Assembly: GCF_021530995.1 (NCBI RefSeq)
Contig: NZ_JADYTF010000003.1
Location: 1 to 64,000, forward strand
DNA: 64,000 bases
Direction of reading: 5' to 3'
Source: Bacteroides caecigallinarum
GTDB taxonomy: Bacteria; Bacteroidota; Bacteroidia; Bacteroidales; Bacteroidaceae
This document shows, piece after piece, positions 25,568 through 33,066 of the stretch (positions are counted from its first letter, which is position 1; every line of letters begins with the position of its first letter). A model generated the notes under the pieces. It did not search any database and was not told where the DNA came from. It saw nothing but the letters and a program-made list of their open reading frames with translations. A program made the translations under genes and the position numbers.

Positions 25568-26185
25568 ATGGGGACATTAATAAAGCTGTACAGTAAAAAC
25601 AACAGCATTGACACTCTGCAGACTATAGCAGACACGCTTAACGATGGAGGAATAATAATCTATCCCACCGATACGATGTATGCCATAGGCTGTCATGCAC
25701 TGAAAGAACGTCCGATAGAACGCATCTGCAAACTAAAAAAAATAGATTCTCGTAAACATCATCTGTCAATTATTTGTTATGACTTAAGTAACATAAGCGA
25801 ATATGCCAAAGTCAGCAACACGACTTTCAAGCTTATGAAGCGGAATCTGCCCGGTCCCTTCACATTTATTTTGAAGGCCGACAGCCGTCTGCCGAAAATA
25901 TTCAGAAACAGAAAGGAAGTAGGTATACGTGTACCTGACAACGATATAATCAGGGAAATATGCCGTATGATAGACGCCCCAATCCTGTCTACCACACTTC
26001 CGCTGGAAGAAAATGAAGATCCAGAATATGTTACCGACCCGGAACTGATATTCGAAAAATTCGGCAACGATACTGACATCGTTATAGATGGAGGTATAGG
26101 AGGTCTGGATCCATCCACTGTTATAAACTGCATTGAAGATGAGCCGGAAATAATACGCCAAGGGAAAGGTATATTGGACGAATAA
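25568..26185 (+). CDS. TsaC/Sua5/YciO family protein (threonylcarbamoyl-AMP synthase-like)
   Basis: 205-residue single-domain YrdC-fold protein. Seen: GGIIIYPTDTMYAIGCHAL (about residue 28), the KLKKIDSRKHHLSIIC nucleotide-site segment (about 55), NLPGPFTFILKADSRLPK (about 95), and GIRVPDNDIIREICRMIDAPILSTTLP. The family makes threonylcarbamoyl-AMP for the tRNA t6A modification. The KKIDSRKHHL variant and the length look more like YciO-type paralogues than bona fide TsaC, so the essential t6A role is uncertain. It is followed after 25 bases by the MscS gene. Confidence 0.83.
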   Translation: MGTLIKLYSKNNSIDTLQTIADTLNDGGIIIYPTDTMYAIGCHALKERPIERICKLKKIDSRKHHLSIICYDLSNISEYAKVSNTTFKLMKRNLPGPFTFILKADSRLPKIFRNRKEVGIRVPDNDIIREICRMIDAPILSTTLPLEENEDPEYVTDPELIFEKFGNDTDIVIDGGIGGLDPSTVINCIEDEPEIIRQGKGILDE

Positions 26186-26210
26186 TTTTTAAACAAATAA
26201 ATAATTAATT

Positions 26211-27068
26211 ATGCTACTTACATTATTAAACATTGCATCAAACGTTACATCGAAAATTAACCTTGAGGCTGTATTGGACAAACTTGTCGGCTGGGGAATT
26301 GAAACAGGTAAAAACATTATCGGAGCAATACTGATATATGTCATCGGACGTTTCCTGATTAAACAAATAGGAAAACTGCTGACTAAATTCCTTGAGAAAC
26401 GCAAATTGGAGGTGAGTGTAAAGACTTTCTTAAAGAGTCTTCTCAGTATCACTCTTAACCTTATTCTTGCTTTTGCTGTTATAGCCCGTCTTGGCGTTGA
26501 AACCACAAGCTTCGCTGCAATTCTTGCCTCTGCCGGTGTTGCCATCGGTATGGCACTTTCAGGCAACCTTTCAAACTTTGCAGGCGGACTTATCATTCTG
26601 GTGTTCAAGCCATTTAAGGTTGGCGATTTCATCGACGGTCCGGAAGCAAGCGGTACAGTAAAGGAAATACAGATATTCCACACTATTTTGGCTACAGTTG
26701 ACAACAAAATAATTTATGTTCCAAACGGCTCAATGAGCAGCAACGTAGTAGTAAACTACAGCAAGCAGGACACACGCCGTGCCGAATGGGTTATTGGAGT
26801 TGAATATGGTGAGGACTACGAAAAGGTAAAAGCTGTAATAGAACGTATAATCAATGAAGATGATAGAATACTTAAAGACCCTGCTCCATTCATCGGTCTT
26901 GGTTCTCTTTCAGCAAGCAGTGTTGATATAAAGGTACGCGCATGGGCATCTACAGCCAACTATTGGGATGTATACTTCGACTTCAACAAGAAAGTTTACG
27001 AAACATTCAACAAAGAAGGAATCGGTTTCCCATTCCCACAACTCACTGTACATCAGGCTAAAGACTAA
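26211..27068 (+). CDS. mscS: Small-conductance mechanosensitive channel, MscS family
   Basis: 285-residue channel opening under membrane tension to release solutes during hypo-osmotic shock. Three membrane helices (about 20-45, 62-85, 90-112) include the pore-lining TM3 GVAIGMALSGNLSNFAGGLIIL, rich in Gly/Ala as in the family. It is followed by the beta domain (KVGDFIDGPEASGTVKEIQIFHTIL; YVPNGSMSSNVVVNYS) and the C-terminal alpha/beta domain. It is close in length to E. coli MscS. Likely cotranscribed with the TsaC-like gene; it ends at a hairpin terminator. Confidence 0.93.
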   Translation: MLLTLLNIASNVTSKINLEAVLDKLVGWGIETGKNIIGAILIYVIGRFLIKQIGKLLTKFLEKRKLEVSVKTFLKSLLSITLNLILAFAVIARLGVETTSFAAILASAGVAIGMALSGNLSNFAGGLIILVFKPFKVGDFIDGPEASGTVKEIQIFHTILATVDNKIIYVPNGSMSSNVVVNYSKQDTRRAEWVIGVEYGEDYEKVKAVIERIINEDDRILKDPAPFIGLGSLSASSVDIKVRAWASTANYWDVYFDFNKKVYETFNKEGIGFPFPQLTVHQAKD

Positions 27069-27090
27069 TAACATTAATCTTATAAAAACT

Positions 27091-27133
27091 AATAGCCCGG
27101 GAATACGTTGTAAATGCGTATTTCCGGGTTATT
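27091..27133 (+). terminator. Terminator downstream of mscS
   Basis: Arms AATAGCCCGGGAATACG (27091-27107) and CGTATTTCCGGGTTATT (27117-27133) give a 17-bp stem with two G-U wobbles and a 9-base loop, followed by an AT-rich tail. Confidence 0.75.
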
Positions 27134-27151
27134 TTATATATAAATTTCCTT

Positions 27152-27181
27152 CACATCCTGCACAATATCCACATCCTGCAC
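27152..27181 (+). repeat. Direct repeat CACATCCTGCAC, two copies
   Basis: CACATCCTGCAC occurs at 27152-27163 and 27170-27181, 18 bases apart, just upstream of the promoter of the 93-residue gene. It could be a regulator-binding pair; no match to a known site. Confidence 0.4.
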
Positions 27182-27197
27182 GAAATGTACACATAAA

Positions 27198-27229
27198 TTA
27201 GGCTAAAACCGTAATTTACATTATCTTTG
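27198..27229 (+). promoter_or_regulatory. Promoter of the 93-residue orphan gene
   Basis: TTAG (27198-27201, one mismatch to TTTG), 20 bases, then TATCTTTG (27222-27229). This fits the Bacteroides promoter consensus; the ATG follows at 27253. Confidence 0.55.
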
Positions 27230-27252
27230 CAATACCCAACTAATTGATAATC

Positions 27253-27534
27253 ATGTACAAATACACCGAAATAGAAAATATCAGACTATCCAACGGAAAG
27301 ACCATCAAAGAAGTAAACGAAGAAGTACGTAAAGAAGTTGAGCGCATTTACTTGGAAGGATGGGCTAAAGGTATTTCCATACCGTTTAAAGACGAGAAAG
27401 GAAACATTTATTTAGCCAATCCAGATGGAAGCGAAGACTTGGTAGAGTTTAATCGTAATGAAAGAAGCTACAAAATAATATCACGTGTCGCACAAGCAGG
27501 ACATGGAAAATACGCTTACCTTCTAAACAGATAG
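27253..27534 (+). CDS. Hypothetical protein, 93 residues
   Basis: Family not recognised. Begins MYKYTEIENIRLSNGKTIKEV; a charged helical stretch (EVNEEVRKEVERIYLEGWAK) is followed by short beta-type segments (GNIYLANPDGSEDLVEF) and a basic end (SRVAQAGHGKYAYLLNR). No signal peptide or membrane segment. The ATG at 27253 is used; an in-frame TTG at 27244 is not needed. It has its own promoter and is convergent with the Fic gene 19 bases away, so it is not a classical cotranscribed Fic antitoxin, though an antagonistic pairing is conceivable. At the edge of the restriction-modification region. Confidence 0.6.
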   Translation: MYKYTEIENIRLSNGKTIKEVNEEVRKEVERIYLEGWAKGISIPFKDEKGNIYLANPDGSEDLVEFNRNERSYKIISRVAQAGHGKYAYLLNR

Positions 27535-27553
27535 ATTAATAATTCTCTACCTT

Positions 27554-28375
27554 TTATTTTTTAGACTCAGAAACAAAACGGAAACCGTCTATAAAATTAT
27601 CCGTAAGATTCTTCTTCTCTGATATTTCATGCTGAAGCCTGTTAATAGAAGTTTTAAAGAAGAAATCAATAAGAAATTCATCAGTACGTTCCTTCTTAAT
27701 ATATTTTAAAGCTGCAATATATTCTTCTCTATGACTGTTAGGTATTATCAGCAATGGCTGTCCCATTTTGAGAAGAATAAAATTTGACATAAGCCTTCCC
27801 AAACGTCCGTTACCATCGCGGAACGGATGAAGATACTCATAAAAACCATGGAACTTTGCGGCTATAACCATAGGATGCACCTCACCGCTATCTATAGCAC
27901 TCTGCGTGCTTTCAAGAAGACGTGGAACCTGCCTTATCAGTTTTTCATGTTCACCGAATATTGTATCACCGGCACACATATCGACAGTGGTATATTCTCC
28001 TGGCTTACTCGGAACTTCATCATTCCTTGTTTTATACTCTAAAGTATGCTCCGTCAACAGTCTGTGAGTCTCTTTCAGCAGTTTCTCGGTAAGCGGTTTA
28101 TCCAAATTATTCAACAAATATTCGTATGCCTGGAAATGGTCGAGAATCTCAAAAGCTTCGAAAAGAGTCTTTCCATGAGGAATCATACCCAATCCTTTCT
28201 CCTTCAAAGTACGGGTTTCATCTACAGAGAAACTATTGCCCTCTATGGCACAACTATGTGCTGAAAACAGGATTTCATTATATTCCATGAAATCGGATTT
28301 ACTGAATCCATCGGCAACTATTTCTTTATATTCTGCTACCAATGAATCATATCGTGGAATCAATTCTTCGTACAT
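27554..28375 (-). CDS. Fic family protein with self-inhibitory motif
   Basis: 273-residue Fic-domain protein, predicted to transfer AMP (or another phosphate-containing group) to protein side chains. The active-site loop HPFRDGNGRLGRL (about residue 177) matches HxFxDGNGRxxR exactly. Upstream, SCAIEGNSFSVDET (about residue 37) matches the inhibitory helix (S/T)xxxE(G/N), making it a self-inhibited Fic with the inhibitory helix N-terminal to the Fic core. A C-terminal helical extension ends the protein. Target unknown. It has its own canonical promoter. Downstream of, and separated by a hairpin from, the type III operon. Confidence 0.93.
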   Translation of the reverse strand: MYEELIPRYDSLVAEYKEIVADGFSKSDFMEYNEILFSAHSCAIEGNSFSVDETRTLKEKGLGMIPHGKTLFEAFEILDHFQAYEYLLNNLDKPLTEKLLKETHRLLTEHTLEYKTRNDEVPSKPGEYTTVDMCAGDTIFGEHEKLIRQVPRLLESTQSAIDSGEVHPMVIAAKFHGFYEYLHPFRDGNGRLGRLMSNFILLKMGQPLLIIPNSHREEYIAALKYIKKERTDEFLIDFFFKTSINRLQHEISEKKNLTDNFIDGFRFVSESKK

Positions 28376-28423
28376 AGGAAATTGCGGGTTATGAATTTAT
28401 ACAAATCAAGTTTCATATTTCCA

Positions 28424-28454
28424 CAAAGATAGTGCAAAGCGAATGAAGTACAAA
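28424..28454 (-). promoter_or_regulatory. Canonical Bacteroides promoter of the Fic gene
   Basis: On the minus strand, TTTG (28451-28454), 19 bases, then TATCTTTG (28424-28431): an exact match to TTTG-N19-TAnnTTTG. It lies 49 bases before the Fic ATG. Confidence 0.75.
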
Positions 28455-28481
28455 GCGAAAACATTGTTTTAAACCAATAGA

Positions 28482-28516
28482 GCAAATTAATTGCAAATGC
28501 TTTGCAATTAATTTGC
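28482..28516. terminator. 16-bp palindrome after the type III operon
   Basis: GCAAATTAATTGCAAA (28482-28497), loop TGC, perfect complement (28501-28516). It lies 11 bases beyond the stop of the DUF3843-type gene. It probably ends the mod-res-DUF3843 transcript, although the T run is on the plus side (CTTTTT) rather than the minus side. Confidence 0.55.
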
Positions 28517-28526
28517 AAGTCTTTTT

Positions 28527-30047
28527 CTATGACAAATCCTTCTCCCTGCACTTATAGAAGAAATAATCCAGTATGAATCGAGCATTCTTCCTTACCAGCT
28601 CTTTACCGTGTTCCAGTCCTTGGGTGCTATTCAAGGCTGCATCCTTCAAGTATCCTCTATCAAGAAGTTCGCATGCTGTTTCGTATGGTATCAATCGGCT
28701 ATTCGTCAGGAAATTAAATGCATTCTTTTCTGCTTTTTCCTTATTATAATAAGGATTATCTGGAGAAGCGATACAGTCACAATAGTTACGCACAACAGAT
28801 ATTCCCTGTTTAGGTGTAATACACAGCATCAATACGTCATTTCCCGTATCAGGAATTTTCAGTCCTTGAGCTATTTTATATTTCATCTTATTTGAAATGA
28901 AATCGTTCACCTCTTCTTTTCCTTTCAGGAATACAAAATGTTTTCCTTTAGTTGCCGCAACGAAGTCATCGTATGCCGCCTTTTTGTTAGTATCCGATAA
29001 ATCATTCTTAATGTCATCAAGTTTCGGAATATCTTTAGTGCTATAAATATTCATAGCTCCATTGTGTTGCCAATACTTTCCAAACTTGAACAGAGTTGTT
29101 GTAACTACCGTATCACCCGGTATTAACTTTGGAGCGTTCAGTTCAATAGAATCTTTTGTTACTTTATACGTTTCCTCCTTGTCAGAAAATTCCTTGAACA
29201 CATAATAATCATCAGTGTCGTCCGTCACCAGATATAATGCTTCCAACCTGCTGTCAACGTCCATATATGGAGCATCAACAGGATTCACAGCCTGTTCCTC
29301 AAAAAGAAGTTTCAGATAATCAGGGGCGGTAATGGAAAGAAGAGGTGTCCTGCCCGACAATATGGCGTTCATCTTAAAGGAATATATCATCAAATCCATC
29401 GTACGGTCATCAAGTTCCTTACGCTTCCCCAATTCCTCCATCTGCTCGGACAGGCTATCCAAATAACATTCATAACAGCCCATGTTGATATATGAATTAA
29501 AATAGAACCACTCCACTTTACTTCTGTATTCAAGGAAATCATCCTCTGTCAAATAAGAGAAATCAAAGAAATCCTGAAGTCTTTCATTTACCGGAGCTGT
29601 CTCGAATTCCTCGTCGAAGATATCGTATATTTCATTTGCCAATGCCAGAATACCGGTATTCTCAGGATTATAGATTTTCTCCCCTATTTTATCTTTCTGA
29701 AAGCAATGCCACAGAATGAAGCGTACGTCTTCCACATTTATTTCGTCGGGATAATAATCTTCGCCCGTTTCATAGAAAGGCAATCGGCTGCCATACCGTT
29801 TTTCGCACTGCGAAGTGAATACCTGCCAGACACCGGTCTGCGAAATAATGTCTTCAAACCATCCGACAAGAAATATCGCCGTGTCTTCGTAAACCTCGTC
29901 TTCCGGCTCTGTTTCTCCCTCCATTATGTCATAATCATATAGAACTTCAATTATTCTGTTTACCAATTTACAGTAATAATTGTCTGTTGCATCGGTTTTT
30001 GTATATGGATGCATAGACACCCATTCTCTAGGATAAATTTTTCTCAT
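28527..30047 (-). CDS. DUF3843-type protein encoded in the type III restriction-modification operon
   Basis: 506-residue cytoplasmic protein with no signal peptide or membrane helix. The start MRKIYPREWVSMHPYTKTD resembles what I remember of DUF3843, a Bacteroidota family of unknown function; this label is unverified. The sequence is acidic and helical, with aromatic-rich segments (VEWFYFNSYINMGCYECYLD) and no recognised catalytic motif. Start choice: the ATG at 30047 leaves 32 bases after res; an alternative GTG at 30083 would overlap the res stop by four bases (GTGA), which would be translational coupling and add 12 residues. Third gene of mod-res; an accessory role in restriction is inferred from position only. 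Confidence 0.7.
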   Translation of the reverse strand: MRKIYPREWVSMHPYTKTDATDNYYCKLVNRIIEVLYDYDIMEGETEPEDEVYEDTAIFLVGWFEDIISQTGVWQVFTSQCEKRYGSRLPFYETGEDYYPDEINVEDVRFILWHCFQKDKIGEKIYNPENTGILALANEIYDIFDEEFETAPVNERLQDFFDFSYLTEDDFLEYRSKVEWFYFNSYINMGCYECYLDSLSEQMEELGKRKELDDRTMDLMIYSFKMNAILSGRTPLLSITAPDYLKLLFEEQAVNPVDAPYMDVDSRLEALYLVTDDTDDYYVFKEFSDKEETYKVTKDSIELNAPKLIPGDTVVTTTLFKFGKYWQHNGAMNIYSTKDIPKLDDIKNDLSDTNKKAAYDDFVAATKGKHFVFLKGKEEVNDFISNKMKYKIAQGLKIPDTGNDVLMLCITPKQGISVVRNYCDCIASPDNPYYNKEKAEKNAFNFLTNSRLIPYETACELLDRGYLKDAALNSTQGLEHGKELVRKNARFILDYFFYKCREKDLS

Positions 30048-30079
30048 TATTACCAGTTTTTGATTATATTCAATAAATA

Positions 30080-33055
30080 TCACGCCAATACCTCATTCAC
30101 AATCTGCAACATCTTTTTGTTGTTAACCTGTGTTCTGAAATGTACAGTATAACCTTGCGAAGAAAGATTGTCGAAAAACACCTTGGCGCATTCAATCTTA
30201 AGATTTTCCAATCCACGGGTTCCGGTCATATTGTCAACATCTTTAGACTCCACTACTATGTTCAGTTCCTTTTCACCATTTTTCTTTTTTACCACATACA
30301 TAAAGTCTGGGCTATAAGTACCTCCTGCCACGGTAGGAATAGCTATACTGTTTCGCGGAATCTTGCCATAGACAACAACCTCGGCTATGTCGGCATTTAT
30401 ATTTTCCAGTTCCAACGGAGAATCAAACGCTTTAGTGTCATACAGATATTTTGCCATAGGCTCTCCTTCTACTACCTTCGTGCCTATCCTGCCTTGAGCA
30501 ATTTCATTTCTTACTGTGCCATCACTGTAAGTCAATGCCGTCGCTCCGATATTTCCGCCAGTCTTTTTATATTTGAAATGCCCCATCAGATTTTCCGCCT
30601 TCCATTCGGCAAATTTATTGATTATAATCCCTGCCGACTGCTCGTTAAAGAAAGAGTTCTTCAGTCTGCCGTGCTTTTCAACATAATTGTTTATTGCACT
30701 GTGCAACACAGGTATAGGAATATTTGTAGCCAATGAAATACGTTTCAGGAATATACCGTATGGCAGTGAGTTCTTTATCGTATATTGTACTCCTCCATCC
30801 ATAAGGAGAGACATCTGTTCGCCGTCACTCTTCACCACGTCCCTGTGACTCGTGATGACCTGCTCGGAGAAAACACATTCCGACTCTAAAATATATGTCA
30901 GAGCATCCCGGATTTTAGAATTTAGTTCTTCTTCATACCAGATGGTATATCGCCTGTTCAGAATACTCCACAATTCGCTGATTTCCTCAAAACGAGCTTT
31001 TCGTATTCCCACAGGCTTGTTTTTCAACTTATTATTATCCTTAATCTTGTCAGATACAACTCCCGAACGGAACAACGGATATTCATCAAAGAATTTTACC
31101 CTGTTTTCAGGAACAATGGAAAGCATATCCGAATCATCGGGATCCAAATATCTTTTTGTCAGAAGTTCTGCTATAAGGTCTCTCTTGTCCACTCCCATTT
31201 TTGCGGCTATCGTACCAATATGTCTGAATGAGATAAATACAGTTTCAGGAACCTCGCTGTTAATTTGCTCTACTAATTTGTCGGCAAAATCAGCTTCAGT
31301 GAAATCCACAATATAATTAAGCATGAAATCCTCATTTGAGATTCTGTTGCCACACTCATCAACCGGGAGACGCAATCCACGGCCTACCTCCTGAAGCTTT
31401 GAGTTGTCACTTCCGCTGGAACGTAGTTTGGCTATGGTGAATACGTTGGGATTGTCCCACCCTTCCTTTAGCGTCCATTTGGAAAAGAGAAATCTTCGCA
31501 ATATATAATTACCGTCTTTATCCCTGAAAGAAAGAAGCTGTTTCTTACCGTTAAGGATATCGTCCACCTCGCGTGCTATATCCTCGTCCGAAGAGCTGTT
31601 GTCCTGCGCAAAATACCCTGCATGACAGGCTTTTATATCACTAAGGCTTGCTTCCAGATAATCCCTATATTCTTGTTCGCTGTCGCTCAGTACGGCTATA
31701 GTTTCTTCAAGCTTTTCTTTCAGCAACCGTTCGAAAGTTTGCAGCAGATAAGGTTTCTTGCCATCGGAACTTTCTCTATACGAAGTTATATCGTCAATAA
31801 AAAACAGGGCCAAAGTCTTGATTTTGAACTTCCTTCCGCTAAAATTTGAACGTTCGGTTTCAAAATGCCTTTCCAGTGCAAGACGGAGCATCTGCTCCTG
31901 ATATGAATTCATGTATATGTCCACATCTATCTCCTCTCCCACATTCTTCGTCAATCCATTGGAGAGTTCTATACAGTTTCTGTCTATGGTTTCTATCATG
32001 ATGCCGCTGAACTCTTCCGCCATTACGGACAGCGAATCACCGACATGCAGATGAAACGTACGTGTAGGCTTGTCAGCACTCCTATAATGGAAGGTAGCCA
32101 CATCATTTTTCACTGCGGACAACAGTTTCACCTTTTCATTCTTCTTTGAGACAGGCTCGAAATGCTCCTTTGCAACCCCCTTTATCAGTCCCTGATTGAA
32201 TGCCTGGCAGGCGTTAAGGTCATAAAGCAGGTTTTTATATTCCTGAATAGCCCTCTTGGTCTTACCTTTACCAATAGTAATTTCCGGGAAAGTGGCACCA
32301 AAACGTATTATACACTGTGGTGCAAGCTCATCCATTATCACACCGAAGGCTTTCTGTTCGCGCGAAAACTTGTGCGGTTCGTCTATTATGACAAACGGCC
32401 TTGTGGCACGCAGAGCATTAAAAGGACGATAAAAGCCCTCTACAACCGTTCCGTAATCATCACGGCTAAGCATATAACCTTTAGCCACTTTCAGCAGCTG
32501 CATATTAACCAGAAGAACATATATCTTGTTGGAATTGCGGCTTGAGCCTTTCACAAACTCGCTTACAGCCGTAGGGAAATACTGCCTTCCCTTTTTCTTG
32601 CTCTTCGCAGGTTCCAGTGTGAGCAATTCTATTTCAGCGTCATATCCGCAAACATCGCGAAAATGACGTTTCACTGCATAATCTCCCATAAACTGCCTTG
32701 CTCCTGCCTTTATGGGAAGTGTAGGCACAGCCACTATGAATTTGTTGATACCGTAACGTTTGTGCAGTTCGTACATGGCATGGGTATATACATACGTCTT
32801 TCCCGTACCTGTCTCCATTTTTATATCCAGATTCAGACACTTACTGTCATAGCTGTATCCCTTGTATTCCACAGACAACCCATTGGCATCCTGAATATTC
32901 TTTATATTTGCTCCTACACCATCTATATATGTAGTTATCTGCGGATTGGCATAATATACTGATGGCGGCTCTATAGTGGTCTTATGAAATACATCGGCTA
33001 TAGCGTCCACGGCTTTCTGCTGATGTGGCAACGATGGTTGAAGTATAAGTTCCAT
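30080..33055 (-). CDS. res: Type III restriction endonuclease, Res subunit
   Basis: 991-residue DNA-translocating restriction subunit. An N-terminal superfamily-2 helicase carries Walker A KMETGTGKTYVYTHAM (about residue 80), VPTLPIKAGARQFM, the DEAD-box-like FVIIDEPHKFSREQ (about 220), RFGATFPE, and later RFLFSKWTLKEGWDNPNVFTI and LQEVGRGLRLPVDE. The C-terminal nuclease is a PD-(D/E)xK site: GGTYSPDFMYVV and then NIVVESKDVDN (about 925-955). Acts with Mod to cleave DNA at a distance from unmethylated head-to-head sites. It starts 11 bases after mod. Confidence 0.95.
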   Translation of the reverse strand: MELILQPSLPHQQKAVDAIADVFHKTTIEPPSVYYANPQITTYIDGVGANIKNIQDANGLSVEYKGYSYDSKCLNLDIKMETGTGKTYVYTHAMYELHKRYGINKFIVAVPTLPIKAGARQFMGDYAVKRHFRDVCGYDAEIELLTLEPAKSKKKGRQYFPTAVSEFVKGSSRNSNKIYVLLVNMQLLKVAKGYMLSRDDYGTVVEGFYRPFNALRATRPFVIIDEPHKFSREQKAFGVIMDELAPQCIIRFGATFPEITIGKGKTKRAIQEYKNLLYDLNACQAFNQGLIKGVAKEHFEPVSKKNEKVKLLSAVKNDVATFHYRSADKPTRTFHLHVGDSLSVMAEEFSGIMIETIDRNCIELSNGLTKNVGEEIDVDIYMNSYQEQMLRLALERHFETERSNFSGRKFKIKTLALFFIDDITSYRESSDGKKPYLLQTFERLLKEKLEETIAVLSDSEQEYRDYLEASLSDIKACHAGYFAQDNSSSDEDIAREVDDILNGKKQLLSFRDKDGNYILRRFLFSKWTLKEGWDNPNVFTIAKLRSSGSDNSKLQEVGRGLRLPVDECGNRISNEDFMLNYIVDFTEADFADKLVEQINSEVPETVFISFRHIGTIAAKMGVDKRDLIAELLTKRYLDPDDSDMLSIVPENRVKFFDEYPLFRSGVVSDKIKDNNKLKNKPVGIRKARFEEISELWSILNRRYTIWYEEELNSKIRDALTYILESECVFSEQVITSHRDVVKSDGEQMSLLMDGGVQYTIKNSLPYGIFLKRISLATNIPIPVLHSAINNYVEKHGRLKNSFFNEQSAGIIINKFAEWKAENLMGHFKYKKTGGNIGATALTYSDGTVRNEIAQGRIGTKVVEGEPMAKYLYDTKAFDSPLELENINADIAEVVVYGKIPRNSIAIPTVAGGTYSPDFMYVVKKKNGEKELNIVVESKDVDNMTGTRGLENLKIECAKVFFDNLSSQGYTVHFRTQVNNKKMLQIVNEVLA

Positions 33056-33066
33056 ATATATTTATG

